From assembly GCF_020181595.1 (NCBI RefSeq), contig NZ_CP084028.1, positions 3,611,601-3,675,600 on the forward strand: 64,000 nt of DNA, given 5' to 3'. Positions 49,914 through 61,166 of the stretch are shown here, piece by piece. This DNA comes from [Mycobacterium] vasticus (lineage in GTDB: Bacteria; Actinomycetota; Actinomycetes; Mycobacteriales; Mycobacteriaceae). The first letter of the stretch is position 1; each line of letters begins with the position of its first letter. The notes below the pieces were generated by a model. That model was not told where the DNA came from and ran no database searches. It saw nothing but the letters and a program-made list of their open reading frames with translations. The translations under genes were made by a program, and so were the position numbers.

Positions 49914-51926
49914 GGCGCCGCCGACCAGTTTCACCACCCGGTTGTTGCCCCGGTCTGCGACATAGAGCGTGTCGCCCGAACCGACCACGACCTGCAGCGG
50001 GGTGTTCAGGCCGGTGAACGGCATCTTCGTCTGGGTGTTGGCCCCGGCGGCCAGCTTCAGCACGGTGTGACTGTCGTGGTTGGTGACGTAGACGTTGCCG
50101 GCGGAGTCGACGGTGACGCCCCACGGGGCATCGAGACCGGTGAACGGGAGCACGCTCTGGGTGTTGGATCCGGCGGCCAGCCGCACCACCCGATCGTTGT
50201 CGGTGTCGGTGACGTAGACGTTGCCGGCGGAGTCGACAGCCACGTCGTCGGGGTTGTGCAGACCGGCGAACGGCAGCACCACCTGGGTGTCGGCCCCGGC
50301 CGGCAACTTGACCACCCGGTTGTTGCCCCGGTCGGCGACGTAGATGCTGCCGGCGTTGTCCACCACGAGGCCTTCCGGATAGTTCAGCCCGGTGAACGGC
50401 AGCTCGGACTGGGCGTGGGAATCCGGGTCGAGCTTCACCACCCGATTGTTGAAATCGGTGACGTACACCGCCCCGGCCCGATCGACGGCTACCCCTTGCG
50501 GCTCGTAGAGTCCGGTGAACGGCAGCATCACCGGGGTGTTCGATCCCGGTTCCAGCTTCACCACCCGGCCGTACATGCTCTGGTTGGTGACGTAGACGTT
50601 TCCGCTGCCGTCCAGCGCCAACCCGCCCGGCGAGAGCCGGAAGCTCAGGCCGTCCATCGGCAGCACGCTCTGCCCGTTCGCCGACGCCGACGCCGACGCC
50701 CCGGGAGACGTATCCGAGCGGTGGGTGATCACGTAGCCGCCCGCCCCGACCGCGACCAGCAGTGCAGCGGCTGCCGCGGCCGGCACCAGCCAGCGGCGAT
50801 CGCCGCGGTTCTTTGTCGCGGCGGCGAATTCCGGCGCGGCAGGCGAGGACTGCTGCGGCGGGTGGTCCCGCCAACCGGTGATGGCGGGCCGCATCTGGGT
50901 CTGCTCGTGCGGCTGGTCGTAGGAGTTCGGTTCGTAGGCGCGCTGTACGTAGCCGACCGGCTCCTGCCGGTATCCGTTGGCGGGAGAGCTCCCGCCGCCG
51001 CCGCTGGCGGCGGCGCCGACGGCGCTGGCCATCCGGGTGGCCACCCCACCCTGCTCCACGATCATCGCGGCCTGATGCTGTTCTGCGGTGGTCAGCGCAT
51101 CGTGTGCGGCACGGGCCAGCTCACCGGCGCTGCTGTATCGCTCCCGCGGGTTCTTCGCCATCCCTCGGGCGATCACCTGGTCCAGTGCGTGCGGTACGTG
51201 GCCCGGCCGTAGCTGACTGGGCCGCGGGGCGGGCTCCATCAGATGCGAGGCGATCAGTCGTTCGATGGTCTCGGTCCGATACGGCGGCTGGCCGCTCAGA
51301 CACTCGCTCAGCACACAGGCCAGCGAATAGATGTCGGCGCGGTAGTCGACCTCGCCCCCACGGAACCGCTCCGGGGCCATGTAGTTGTAGGTGCCCAGCG
51401 CCATTCCGGTCTGGGTCAGGCCGGGATCTGCCGCGGCGCGGGCAATGCCGAAGTCGACCAGGTAGGCGAAATCACCCCGGGTGAGCAGGATGTTCGCCGG
51501 CTTGATGTCGCGATGGGTGATACCTCCGGCGTGCGCCGCGTCCAGGGCGGCGGCCACCTGTTCGACCACCGCCACCGCTCGGGCCGGGGCCAGCGGGCCG
51601 AAACGCTGCAACTCCATGCCCAGGTCGTCGCCGTCGATCAGCCGCATCTCGACGAACATCTGACCGTCGATCTCGCCGTAGTCGTGGATGGGCACCACAT
51701 GCGGCTCGGTGAGCCGGCCCGCCGCGTCGGCCTCGCGCTGCATCCGGATCCGGAATGCCGGATTGCCCGACAGCACGGGAGTGATCAGTTTCAGTGCAAC
51801 CGATCGGTGCTTGCGGGTGTCCTCGGCCTCATAGACCTCACCCATGCCGCCTCGCCCCAGCAGCCGAAGCAACCGGTAAGGACCGAATTGGGAACCCACC
51901 CGCGAAGCAGATCCGCTATCGTTCAC
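49899..51926 (-). CDS. pknD: Serine/threonine protein kinase PknD with NHL beta-propeller
   Basis: A 675-residue receptor kinase. The kinase domain has a Gly loop LGRGGMGEV (about 23-31), Lys46, a C-helix Glu near 65, the catalytic loop HRDIKPAN (138-145) and DFG at 158-160. A juxtamembrane linker and one transmembrane helix follow (PAAAAAALLVAVGAGGYVI, about 380-400). The extracellular domain has about six NHL repeats (each near LPFTGL...P-GVAVDSAGNVYVTD). It matches M. tuberculosis PknD, which is also linked to pst genes. It sits last in the minus-strand pst operon but has its own Pho-box-like array upstream (51976-52004), so it may respond to phosphate starvation. Confidence 0.95.
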   Translation of the reverse strand: MNDSGSASRVGSQFGPYRLLRLLGRGGMGEVYEAEDTRKHRSVALKLITPVLSGNPAFRIRMQREADAAGRLTEPHVVPIHDYGEIDGQMFVEMRLIDGDDLGMELQRFGPLAPARAVAVVEQVAAALDAAHAGGITHRDIKPANILLTRGDFAYLVDFGIARAAADPGLTQTGMALGTYNYMAPERFRGGEVDYRADIYSLACVLSECLSGQPPYRTETIERLIASHLMEPAPRPSQLRPGHVPHALDQVIARGMAKNPRERYSSAGELARAAHDALTTAEQHQAAMIVEQGGVATRMASAVGAAASGGGGSSPANGYRQEPVGYVQRAYEPNSYDQPHEQTQMRPAITGWRDHPPQQSSPAAPEFAAATKNRGDRRWLVPAAAAAALLVAVGAGGYVITHRSDTSPGASASASANGQSVLPMDGLSFRLSPGGLALDGSGNVYVTNQSMYGRVVKLEPGSNTPVMLPFTGLYEPQGVAVDRAGAVYVTDFNNRVVKLDPDSHAQSELPFTGLNYPEGLVVDNAGSIYVADRGNNRVVKLPAGADTQVVLPFAGLHNPDDVAVDSAGNVYVTDTDNDRVVRLAAGSNTQSVLPFTGLDAPWGVTVDSAGNVYVTNHDSHTVLKLAAGANTQTKMPFTGLNTPLQVVVGSGDTLYVADRGNNRVVKLVGGAEPRG

Positions 51927-51975
51927 GATGCTCCATTCACCCGGTCACGATTGGCATCAAGCAATCAACTGTTGC

Positions 51976-52004
51976 GGTGAACAGAAGATTAACCAAAGGT
52001 TACC
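51976..52004 (-). promoter_or_regulatory. Pho-box array upstream of pknD
   Basis: Read on the minus strand, three 7-mers follow at exact 11-nt spacing: GGTAACC (52004-51998), GTTAATC (51993-51987) and GTTCACC (51982-51976). This matches the direct-repeat Pho-box pattern. It lies in the 109-bp gap between the pstS stop (52036) and the pknD start (51926), oriented toward pknD. Confidence 0.55.
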
Positions 52005-52035
52005 AGCGAAAAGTGATCGCCGCAGATCTCGGCGA

Positions 52036-53142
52036 TCAGGAAACTGCGTCGACGGCCGTCTTCAATTTCGAAGTGAATTCCGGCGGCAGCGGAATATAGC
52101 CGTACTGGTCCAGATCCTGCTGTCCGTCGCCGATCGCCGCTTGCATAAACGCCTTGACCGCTTGCGCCGTCGCCGAGTCGGGGTATTGCGAGCAGACGAT
52201 CTCGTAGGTCACCAGCACGATCGGGTAGGCACCTGCCACGGTCGGCTTGTAGAACGAGGAGGTGTCCACCACCAGATCGTTCCCGGCCCCGCTGAACTTG
52301 GCTCCGGCGATGGTCTTGTCCACCGAGTCGACAGAGATGGTCACCGGTTGCGGGCCGGCAGAGGTGATTATCTGGGCCATGTTGAGCTCGCGCCCCACCG
52401 CATAGGACCACTCGTTGTAGGTGATCGACCCCTCGGTGTTTCGCAACATCGCCGAGGTGCCGTCGTTGCCTGCCGCTCCGACACCGGTGCCGCCGTTGAA
52501 AGCCTTGCCCACACCGCGGCCCCAGGCGCCGTCGGAGGCGACGTCGAGGTACTTCTGAAAGTTGTCGGTGGTTCCGGAGTCATCGCTGCGGAACACCACG
52601 TGAATGGGCTCGGCGGGCAACGCCGCGTCCTTGTTGAGAGCTTTCAGCGCGGGGTCATCCCACTTGGTGATGGTGCCGTTGAAGATCTTGGCCAACGTGG
52701 GCCCGTCCAGATCGAGTTCGTTGACGCCGCCGATGTTGTAGGTCACCGCGATCGGACCGAAGACCGTCGGCAGGTGCCAGGGCGTCGAGCCGCATCGCGC
52801 CGCCACCCGCTGCGGCTCACCGTTCGACGGGTCAAGCGGAGAGTCCGACCCAGCCAAATCGGTTTGCCCACCGGAGAATTCAGCGATACCGTTGCCGGAT
52901 CCGTTGGCCCGATAGTCCAGGGTGTAGTCCGGGCAGGCCCGGATGTAGGCGTAGACGAACTGTTCGATCGCATGCGCCTGGGCCGTCGAACCGCTCGCGG
53001 TCAGCTTCTGCTTGCCGCCGCACGCCACCGCTGAGGAGCCCGAACCCGAGGCCGACGACGACTGCCCGCCACCGCAGGCCACGACCGTGAGCACTACGGC
53101 CGCCAACAGGCTCGAGACGATACCGAATCGGTTGATCTTCAC
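52036..53142 (-). CDS. pstS: Phosphate-binding lipoprotein PstS
   Basis: A 368-residue phosphate-binding lipoprotein. The signal peptide is [13 protein letters not shown] with the lipobox Cys at about residue 23. The Ser/Gly-rich linker [10 protein letters not shown] follows, then the binding motifs [34 protein letters not shown] and [14 protein letters not shown]. It lies after the second pstB gene, 55 nt downstream, and before pknD, an unusual place for a binding protein. It resembles the plus-strand PstS (46896) more than the operon's first PstS (56826) in several motifs ([20 protein letters not shown]), suggesting two binding-protein types. Confidence 0.94.
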   Translation of the reverse strand: MKINRFGIVSSLLAAVVLTVVACGGGQSSSASGSGSSAVACGGKQKLTASGSTAQAHAIEQFVYAYIRACPDYTLDYRANGSGNGIAEFSGGQTDLAGSDSPLDPSNGEPQRVAARCGSTPWHLPTVFGPIAVTYNIGGVNELDLDGPTLAKIFNGTITKWDDPALKALNKDAALPAEPIHVVFRSDDSGTTDNFQKYLDVASDGAWGRGVGKAFNGGTGVGAAGNDGTSAMLRNTEGSITYNEWSYAVGRELNMAQIITSAGPQPVTISVDSVDKTIAGAKFSGAGNDLVVDTSSFYKPTVAGAYPIVLVTYEIVCSQYPDSATAQAVKAFMQAAIGDGQQDLDQYGYIPLPPEFTSKLKTAVDAVS

Positions 53143-53197
53143 GACGCTCCTCGGCGGTCAGCGTGACAACCACAACGTAGCCGGACCCGGTAATAAG

Positions 53198-53974
53198 TCA
53201 GCCAAAGCGGCCCGAGATGTAGTCCTCGGTTTCCTTAAGTCTCGGATTAGAGAAAATCTTCTCGGTGTCGTCGATCTCGACCAACCGGCCGGGTTTGCCG
53301 ACCGCCTCCAGGTTGAAGAACGCGGTCTGGTCACTCACCCGCGCCGCCTGCTGCATGTTGTGGGTGACGATCACGATGGTGTACTCCTGCTTGAGTTGGG
53401 AGATCAGCTCTTCGATGGCCATCGTCGAGATGGGATCCAACGCCGAGCAGGGCTCGTCCATCAACAGCACATCCGGCTGCACCGCGATGGCCCGGGCGAT
53501 GCACAGTCGCTGCTGTTGGCCGCCCGAGAGCCCACCACCGGGCTTGTCGAGACGGTCCTTGACCTCGTTCCACAGGTTCGCCCCGCGCAGCGACTGCTCG
53601 GCGGTCTCGTCGAGCAGCTTGCGGTTGCGCACCCCTTGCAGGGTCAGACCGGCGACCACGTTGTCGCGAATCGACATGGTGGGAAACGGGTTTGGTCGCT
53701 GGAACACCATCCCGATCGCCTTGCGCACCCCCACCGGGTCGATGCCGGGTTGGTAGATGCACTCGCCGTCGAGCAGCACCGAACCCTCAACCCGTGCCCC
53801 CGGGATGACCTCGTGCATCCGGTTGAGGGTGCGCAACACGGTCGACTTGCCGCAGCCCGACGGCCCGATGAATGCGGTCACGCTGCGCGGCGCGACCGAC
53901 AACGTCACATCGGCAACCGCGTGAAACGCCCCGTAGTAGATGTTGACGTCGCTCAGGTCCAAACTTTTGGCCAC
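53198..53974 (-). CDS. pstB: Phosphate ABC transporter ATPase PstB (second copy)
   Basis: A 258-residue ABC ATPase. Walker A is GPSGCGKST, the Q-loop [11 protein letters not shown], the signature LSGGQQQR and Walker [13 protein letters not shown], with the switch His in VTHNMQQ. GTG 53974 is taken as the start ([15 protein letters not shown]), parallel to the first copy. It powers phosphate import with PstC/PstA. It is a tandem near-duplicate of the gene at 54100-54876. The 250 bases at 53332-53581 differ from 54234-54483 at only six positions by eye, whereas 53582-53800 is more diverged. Confidence 0.94.
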   Translation of the reverse strand: MAKSLDLSDVNIYYGAFHAVADVTLSVAPRSVTAFIGPSGCGKSTVLRTLNRMHEVIPGARVEGSVLLDGECIYQPGIDPVGVRKAIGMVFQRPNPFPTMSIRDNVVAGLTLQGVRNRKLLDETAEQSLRGANLWNEVKDRLDKPGGGLSGGQQQRLCIARAIAVQPDVLLMDEPCSALDPISTMAIEELISQLKQEYTIVIVTHNMQQAARVSDQTAFFNLEAVGKPGRLVEIDDTEKIFSNPRLKETEDYISGRFG

Positions 53975-54099
53975 CGGCAGCCATCTCCTCACTCGACTAA
54001 CGCAACGATCTGCGCGCCAGCCTAGCCACGATCTCGAGTCCTGCAATGTGGAGGAAAGTCTGGACCCGGCCGAGGTGCGCCCCGAGGCGCCGCGCAGAC

Positions 54100-54876
54100 C
54101 TAGCCGAAGCGGCCGGAGATGTAGTCCTCGGTTTCCTTGCGGGTGGGGTTGGAGAAGATCTTCTCGGTGCCGTCGATCTCGATCAGCCGGCCCGGCTTAC
54201 CGACGTCGGCGAGGTTGAAGAACGCGGTCTGATCACTCACCCGCGCCGCCTGCTGCATGTTGTGGGTGACGATCACGATGGTGTACTCCTGCTTGAGCTG
54301 GGAGATCAGCTCTTCGATGGCCATCGTCGAGATGGGATCCAACGCCGAGCAGGGCTCGTCCATCAACAGCACATCCGGCTGCACCGCGATAGCCCGGGCG
54401 ATGCACAGTCGCTGCTGCTGGCCGCCCGAGAGCCCACCACCGGGCTTGTCGAGGCGATCCTTGACCTCGTTCCACAGGTTCGCCCCGCGCAACGAGAACT
54501 CGGCCGTCTCGTCCAGGGTCCGTTTGTTGCGGATTCCCTGCAGCTTCAGACCGGCCACCACGTTGTCGCGAATCGACATGGTGGGGAAGGGATTCGGACG
54601 CTGAAACACCATCCCGACGGCTTTACGGACGCCCACCGGGTCGATCCCGGGGTGATAGATGTTCTGGCCGTCGAGCAACACCGACCCTTCGATCCGGGCG
54701 CCGGGGGTGATCTCATGCATCCGGTTGAGGGTGCGCAACACGGTCGACTTGCCACATCCCGACGGCCCGATGAACGCGGTCACGCTGCGCGGCGCGACCG
54801 ACAACGTCACATCGGCGACCGCGTGAAACGCCCCGTAATAGATGTTGAGGTCGGTCAGATCCAACCTTTTAGCCAC
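54100..54876 (-). CDS. pstB: Phosphate ABC transporter ATPase PstB (first copy)
   Basis: A 258-residue PstB with Walker [11 protein letters not shown]-loop [11 protein letters not shown], signature LSGGQQQR, Walker [13 protein letters not shown] and VTHNMQQ. GTG 54876 follows GAGGAG by 8-9 nt and aligns with the second copy. It lies 23 nt after pstA. The protein is largely identical to the second copy, with differences clustered in residues around [19 protein letters not shown]. Two ATPases in one operon may serve the two permease pairs, since the plus-strand pstSCA lacks its own. Confidence 0.95.
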   Translation of the reverse strand: MAKRLDLTDLNIYYGAFHAVADVTLSVAPRSVTAFIGPSGCGKSTVLRTLNRMHEITPGARIEGSVLLDGQNIYHPGIDPVGVRKAVGMVFQRPNPFPTMSIRDNVVAGLKLQGIRNKRTLDETAEFSLRGANLWNEVKDRLDKPGGGLSGGQQQRLCIARAIAVQPDVLLMDEPCSALDPISTMAIEELISQLKQEYTIVIVTHNMQQAARVSDQTAFFNLADVGKPGRLIEIDGTEKIFSNPTRKETEDYISGRFG

Positions 54877-54899
54877 CGTGCAGCTCTCCTCGGACTCAA

Positions 54900-55814
54900 C
54901 TAGAACTTCTTGGGCGCGAACATCCGCGCTCCGAACCTGGCGGCGATGTTGAGGATCGCGATCAGCACGATCAGCGTCAGCGCGGCGCCCCACAACCGGT
55001 CGGTGGGAACCGCACTGGTTCCCGCGCCCGCCGACGTCTGGTCATACATCATTCCCGGCAGCGATCCCATGAAGCCGTGCAACATGTCGAAGTTCATCGC
55101 CTGCGAATAGCCGACCAGGATCAGCAGTGGCGCCGTCTCCCCCATCACGCGGGCCAGCGCCAGCAGAATCCCCGTGATGATCCCCGACAGCGCGGTCGGG
55201 ATCACGATGGTCACGATGGTCTTCCATTTCGGTGCGCCCAGTGCGTAACTGGCCTCCCGCAGATCCATCGGGATGATCCGCAGCATCTCCTCGGTGGCCC
55301 GCACGATCACCGGCACCATCAGCAGCACCAGCGACAACGACACCGCGAAACCGGATCGCTCGAAGCCCAGGGTGGCCACCCACAATGCGTAGATGAACAA
55401 CGCCGCCACGATCGAGGGCACGCCGGTCAGGATGTCGACCATGAACGTCGCCACCTTGCCCAGCCGGGTGCCGGCACCGTATTCGACCAGGTAGATCGCG
55501 ACGAAAACCCCGAGTGGGATCGACAGCGCTGCACACACCGCGCCCTGCAGCACCGTCCCGACGATCGCGTGGTAGGCGCCGCCGCCGGACGCGAAAGCCG
55601 TCATACCGGCTTGGGAGTGCGACCACCACTCGCTGGAAGCCGCTGTCGCCCAACCGTAATCGATCACCGAGTACATCACCCACACCAGCGGCACCAGCGC
55701 TGCGCCCATCGCGAGGGTGACCAGCACGGTGGCGATGTTGTCGGCCGCCCGGCGGCGCAGGCTCACCGCGGCGAACGTGCGCTCCTTGAGCGGCCGATCC
55801 AGCATGGCGGTCAT
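54900..55814 (-). CDS. pstA: Phosphate ABC transporter permease PstA
   Basis: A 304-residue six-helix permease: [39 protein letters not shown], and the EAA loop [21 protein letters not shown]. Its ATG shares one base with the pstC stop. It is homologous to the plus-strand PstA (48967-49881) but clearly distinct. It is the third gene of the minus-strand operon. Confidence 0.94.
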   Translation of the reverse strand: MTAMLDRPLKERTFAAVSLRRRAADNIATVLVTLAMGAALVPLVWVMYSVIDYGWATAASSEWWSHSQAGMTAFASGGGAYHAIVGTVLQGAVCAALSIPLGVFVAIYLVEYGAGTRLGKVATFMVDILTGVPSIVAALFIYALWVATLGFERSGFAVSLSLVLLMVPVIVRATEEMLRIIPMDLREASYALGAPKWKTIVTIVIPTALSGIITGILLALARVMGETAPLLILVGYSQAMNFDMLHGFMGSLPGMMYDQTSAGAGTSAVPTDRLWGAALTLIVLIAILNIAARFGARMFAPKKF

Positions 55815-56821
55815 CAGTGCGCCTTGGTGGCGATGGCGGCGCGTGCCAGCGCGTTGACGATCAGGGTCAGCACGAACAGCACCAACCCGGCGGCGATGTA
55901 GGCGCCCGCCTTGTACTGGTCGTTGAACTCCGACGCGGTGGCGGCGATCTTGGTGGCGAAGGTCGAACCTCCGTCGAACAACGACCAGCCGAACGCCTTC
56001 TGGGTGGCCCGCAGAATGATCAGCAACGCGACCGTCTCACCGAGCGCGCGCCCCAGCCCGAGCATCGCGGCGCTGATGTAGCCCGAGCGCCCGAACGGCA
56101 GCATCACCATCTTGACCACTTCCCAGCGGGTCGCGCCCAACGCCAGGGCGGCCTCGACCTGGCCCTGCGGCGTCTGCGCCAGCACCTCGCGGGTGACCGC
56201 GGTGATGATCGGCAGGATCATCACCGCCAGCACGATCCCGCCGGTGAAGATGGTTCCGCCGCCGGCCACCGACGCGTTGCCGGTGGCGAACAGGAAGAAT
56301 CCGCCGAGGTGGGTGTTGAGCCATTCAGCGGTGCCGCGCAGCTGCGGCGCCAGCACGTAGAGCCCCCAGGCGCCATAGATGATCGACGGCACGGCGGCCA
56401 GCAGTTCCACCAGGTACGCCAGCGGCCCGACGAACTTTCGCGGAGCGTATTCGGCGAGGAAGATGGCCACTCCCAAGGCCACCGGCATGGCCAGCAGCAG
56501 GGCGAACACCGAGACGAAAACCGTCACCCGCAACAACTCGGCGATGCCGAAATGCATGGCGGAGGTGTCGGTGGTGATCCAGCTGCCGGCGTAGGTGAAG
56601 AAGTTCTCCTTGTTGCGCTGCAGCGCGGGAACGGCACGCAGCAGCAGAAAACCGCCGACGGCGGTGATCAAGACGATGGTCAGGACGCCGGAGCCCTCGG
56701 CCACCAGACGGAACACCCGGTCAGGCAGGCGATTTCCGGTCGTCGACGGAGTCACCGGCGGCTGGTCTGCCACCGATGACTCCGACACGTTGGAACCCGG
56801 CGACTCGGAGACGCTGGACAC
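55814..56821 (-). CDS. pstC: Phosphate ABC transporter permease PstC
   Basis: A 335-residue permease with a polar Ser/Pro-rich N-terminal tail of about 35 residues and six helices. Motifs are [35 protein letters not shown] and [21 protein letters not shown]. It starts 4 nt after the pstS stop. It pairs with PstA of the same operon; its tail is longer than in the plus-strand PstC. Confidence 0.94.
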   Translation of the reverse strand: MSSVSESPGSNVSESSVADQPPVTPSTTGNRLPDRVFRLVAEGSGVLTIVLITAVGGFLLLRAVPALQRNKENFFTYAGSWITTDTSAMHFGIAELLRVTVFVSVFALLLAMPVALGVAIFLAEYAPRKFVGPLAYLVELLAAVPSIIYGAWGLYVLAPQLRGTAEWLNTHLGGFFLFATGNASVAGGGTIFTGGIVLAVMILPIITAVTREVLAQTPQGQVEAALALGATRWEVVKMVMLPFGRSGYISAAMLGLGRALGETVALLIILRATQKAFGWSLFDGGSTFATKIAATASEFNDQYKAGAYIAAGLVLFVLTLIVNALARAAIATKAH

Positions 56822-56825
56822 CCCC

Positions 56826-57941
56826 CTATTGAATCGCGTCGATCGCAGCGCTCAATCGCCGCTTCAGCTGTTCGGGCAACCGCACATATCCCGCGGCCGC
56901 CAACCCGTCCTGGCCGGTGGTCGACGCCGTCTTGAGGAAGGACTTCACGGCCGCCGACGTGTCGGGTTCATAGCCCTTGGAGCAGACGATCTCGTACGTC
57001 ACCAAGACTAGCGGGTAGGCCGCGGCCTGCTTGGTCCCGTACAGCGAGCGCAGGTCCAGACGCATGTCGTTGCTGTCCTCGGCGACGAACCCGGCCGCCT
57101 GGATCGCGACGCCCGCGGACTCGTCGGTCGCGGCGACCACGCCGGCGCCCGAGTCGAGCATGGCCGAGGGCAGCTCCGCCTTGTCGGCGAAACCCTTCTC
57201 GACATAGCCGATCGCGCCCGGGGTGCTCTGCACCGCCTGCGCCACACCGGCGGACTTCTGCGCGCCCTCGCCGACACCGCCCTGGAACTCACTGCCCTCG
57301 CCCTTGGTCCAGGCGTGCGGCGCGGCGGCGCTGAGGTATTTCTGGAAGTTGTCGGTGGTGCCCGAGGAGTCCGACCGGTAGATCGGCGTGATCGCCAGCG
57401 CCGGCAGTTCCACACCCGGGTTCAGGGCCACCAGAGCCGGGTCGTCCCAGCTGGTGATGGCGCCGCTGAAGATTCGGGCCAGCACATCACCGTTGAGCAC
57501 CAGGTGTTCCACGCCGTTGAGGTGGTAGGCCATGCTGACCGGGCCGAACACCAGCGGCAGGTGCCACGCCGGGTTCCCGTGGCAGCGCTCGGCCGCCGTG
57601 GTGACCTGGGCGTCGCTCAGCGGCGAGTCCGAACCGGCGAAGTCGACGTGGCCGGCGATGAACTGTTCGCGGCCCGCTCCCGATCCGGTCGGGTTGTAGG
57701 ACAGATTCTTGCCCGCGCACTGCTTGACCCAGGCCTGGTTGAACACCGCGATCGCGTTCTGCTGGGCAGTCGACCCCTCGGCGGTCAGCGTGTTCTTGCC
57801 CGCGCACTCCGCGGAAGTCGATGCGCCCCCGGCGGTGCCGGCCGCACTGCCACCGGTGTTGTTGTCGCTGCCGCAGGCCGTCAGCCCCAGCGCGGTGACC
57901 GTGGCCGCAAACAACGCAAGACCCGCCGTCGTGGATTTCAT
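56826..57941 (-). CDS. pstS: Phosphate-binding lipoprotein PstS, first gene of the minus-strand pst operon
   Basis: A 371-residue phosphate-binding lipoprotein. The signal peptide is ALFAATVTALGLTAC (lipobox Cys about residue 23). Binding motifs are [37 protein letters not shown] and [20 protein letters not shown] precedes ATG 57941. It heads pstS-pstC-pstA-pstB-pstB-pstS-pknD. Two perfect GTTCACC units 11 nt apart lie upstream (58046-58029), so phosphate-starvation induction through RegX3 is expected. Confidence 0.95.
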   Translation of the reverse strand: MKSTTAGLALFAATVTALGLTACGSDNNTGGSAAGTAGGASTSAECAGKNTLTAEGSTAQQNAIAVFNQAWVKQCAGKNLSYNPTGSGAGREQFIAGHVDFAGSDSPLSDAQVTTAAERCHGNPAWHLPLVFGPVSMAYHLNGVEHLVLNGDVLARIFSGAITSWDDPALVALNPGVELPALAITPIYRSDSSGTTDNFQKYLSAAAPHAWTKGEGSEFQGGVGEGAQKSAGVAQAVQSTPGAIGYVEKGFADKAELPSAMLDSGAGVVAATDESAGVAIQAAGFVAEDSNDMRLDLRSLYGTKQAAAYPLVLVTYEIVCSKGYEPDTSAAVKSFLKTASTTGQDGLAAAGYVRLPEQLKRRLSAAIDAIQ

Positions 57942-58028
57942 CGTTCCTCACTTTCTCGCAGCATGTTCGCACCTGGTTCGAATCCCCACGGAACCTAAAC
58001 GGCACTCATGGATGGATTGCACCCGGCG

Positions 58029-58046
58029 GGTGAACGCATGGTGAAC
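58029..58046 (-). promoter_or_regulatory. Pho box upstream of the minus-strand pst operon
   Basis: On the minus strand GTTCACC occurs at 58046-58040 and again at 58035-58029, an exact 11-nt direct repeat of the Pho-box consensus, in the 120-bp gap before pstS. A TAGGTT -10-like box follows about 40 nt downstream. Confidence 0.7.
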
Positions 58047-58061
58047 AAACCCGGCCGTCGC

Positions 58062-59779
<1,718 letters not shown>

Positions 59780-59839
59780 CGAGGCCCTCCAGCGTCCCAG
59801 GTGACCTAACGATAGCGTGCGACCTGCCAGAATGACCGG

Positions 59840-60631
59840 GTGCGAAGGGTGTTTATCGGGATATCGGCGGTGATCGCGGCTCTGGCAGTCCTTGTCGGCG
59901 GAGCGGACTTCGGGACCAGTGTCTATGCCGAATACCAGCTCTCCCAGGCCGTGCGCCGCGACGCCGGCCTCGATGCGGACCCGTTCGTGGCGATCCTGGG
60001 ATTCCCGTTCGCGCCCCAGCTGCGACGCGACCGCTACGACGAGGTGGAGATCAAGGCGCCCGGCGCCGCGCAGCCGCTGATCGGCAAGGCGCTGCTGGAG
60101 GCGACCATGCACTCGGTCGATCTGACCGACGCCACCTGGAAGTTTCGGCCCGGCGCGAAGATCCCGGTCGCCACTCTGGAGAGCCGGGTCATCATCGGCA
60201 ATGTGTACCTGGGCCGCTACCTGGGCATCCGCGACCTGATGGTGGAGGCCCCACCGGTCGAGACCAACGACGCCACCGGCGGCACCACCGAGTCCGGGAT
60301 CTCCGACAGCCACGGCCTGGTGTTCACCGGAACTCCGCAGGGCTATGGCAAGCGGGTCAGCGTATCGGTGGACGTGTCGATGTCCGGTGCCGACCACCGC
60401 ACCCTGGAGATCACTCCGACCGGGGTGCTGACCGGTCCCGACACCGCTGACGAGGACGTTCCCGATGCGGAGCGGGACAAGGTGCTGACCGCGTTCCGCG
60501 GCAGCCTGCCTCAGCAGCGGCTGCCGTTCGGGCTGACACCGACCAACTGGGGCGCCCGCGGCTCGGACGTGATCATCGAGGGCATCGCCGAGGGAATGAC
60601 GGTGACGCTGGCGGAGTTCCGCAGTCCATGA
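59840..60631 (+). CDS. lmeA: Cell-envelope phospholipid-binding protein LmeA
   Basis: A 263-residue DUF2993 protein with an N-terminal signal anchor ([21 protein letters not shown]) and an exported domain of repeated beta-strands ([33 protein letters not shown]). It matches Rv0817c/LmeA, which binds phospholipid and is needed to maintain mannan elongation of lipomannan and lipoarabinomannan. The GTG start at 59840 lies 60 bp from the divergent glnR. It overlaps the thioredoxin-like gene downstream by 4 nt. Confidence 0.9.
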   Translation: MRRVFIGISAVIAALAVLVGGADFGTSVYAEYQLSQAVRRDAGLDADPFVAILGFPFAPQLRRDRYDEVEIKAPGAAQPLIGKALLEATMHSVDLTDATWKFRPGAKIPVATLESRVIIGNVYLGRYLGIRDLMVEAPPVETNDATGGTTESGISDSHGLVFTGTPQGYGKRVSVSVDVSMSGADHRTLEITPTGVLTGPDTADEDVPDAERDKVLTAFRGSLPQQRLPFGLTPTNWGARGSDVIIEGIAEGMTVTLAEFRSP

Positions 60632-61047
60632 GCTTCGTCGCGATCGGCATCGGTCTGGCACTGGCCTGCCTGGTCGGCTGGTGCCTGAATCGCCGGGCCG
60701 GGGTACTGCGGGCGCTGCCGGCCGGTGCACCCCCGGCCGGTGCGGGCACCGACGCCGAATACCTCGGGCTGGAGCCCGGACGGCCGACGGTGGTGCATTT
60801 CTCCGCCCCGTGGTGCGGACCCTGCGCCGGGCTGCGCCGGGTGGTCGATCAGGTCTGCGCCGAGCTCGGCGACCTCGCCCACACCGAGATCGACATCGAT
60901 GACGACCCCGCCACGGCGCGCCGGTTCTCGGTGCTGTCACTGCCCACCACGTTGATCTTCGACGCCGATGGAGCCCAGCGGTTCCGGGCCGCCGGCGTCC
61001 CCACCGCCGCCGATCTGCGCTCTGCACTCAAGCCGCTATTGGCTTGA
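60628..61047 (+). CDS. thiX: Membrane-anchored thioredoxin-like protein ThiX
   Basis: A 139-residue protein with an N-terminal transmembrane helix ([18 protein letters not shown]) and a thioredoxin domain with the redox motif WCGPC (Cys63, Cys66) and cis-Pro in SLPTTLIFD. It matches Rv0816c (thiX). It would act as a membrane-tethered disulfide reductase. Its ATG overlaps the lmeA stop. The leaderless poly-Cys ORF begins 29 bp after its end. Confidence 0.92.
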   Translation: MSFVAIGIGLALACLVGWCLNRRAGVLRALPAGAPPAGAGTDAEYLGLEPGRPTVVHFSAPWCGPCAGLRRVVDQVCAELGDLAHTEIDIDDDPATARRFSVLSLPTTLIFDADGAQRFRAAGVPTAADLRSALKPLLA

Positions 61048-61063
61048 ACCGCCCTTTAGTGGG

Positions 61064-61069
61064 TAGGCT
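61064..61069 (+). promoter_or_regulatory. -10 box of the leaderless poly-cysteine ORF
   Basis: TAGGCT (TANNNT) ends 7 nt before the GTG at 61077, so the message probably begins at the start codon itself. It drives the sulfur operon that follows. Confidence 0.75.
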
Positions 61070-61076
61070 GGGCCTC

Positions 61077-61166
61077 GTGTTCGCCCGCCTTGAGCTTGTG
61101 CTCACCAAGCGCCGCGCAGTTGACCTGTGCCGCACCGCGGGTTGCTGTTGTTGTTGCTGTCGCTGA
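61077..61166 (+). CDS. Leaderless poly-cysteine leader peptide (cysteine attenuator)
   Basis: A 29-codon ORF, GTG 61077 to TGA 61164-61166. Its peptide ends C-R-T-A-G, then six consecutive Cys (TGC TGT TGT TGT TGC TGT), then Arg. A -10 box 7 nt upstream makes it leaderless. It precedes DUF4395, sulfurtransferase and sseC genes, the same genes as the M. smegmatis operon where a poly-cysteine leaderless short ORF (Ms5788A) was shown to act as a cysteine-responsive attenuator. By analogy, ribosomes stall on the Cys run when Cys-tRNA is low, altering downstream RNA folding and allowing operon translation. The sequence match is direct; the mechanism is taken from the published homologue. Confidence 0.92.
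   Translation: MFARLELVLTKRRAVDLCRTAGCCCCCCR

Noticed and set aside
49980..50660. Repeated segments at the 3' end of pknD
   Set aside because: They are the coding repeats of the NHL beta-propeller, in frame and diverged, not a mobile or CRISPR-like repeat.
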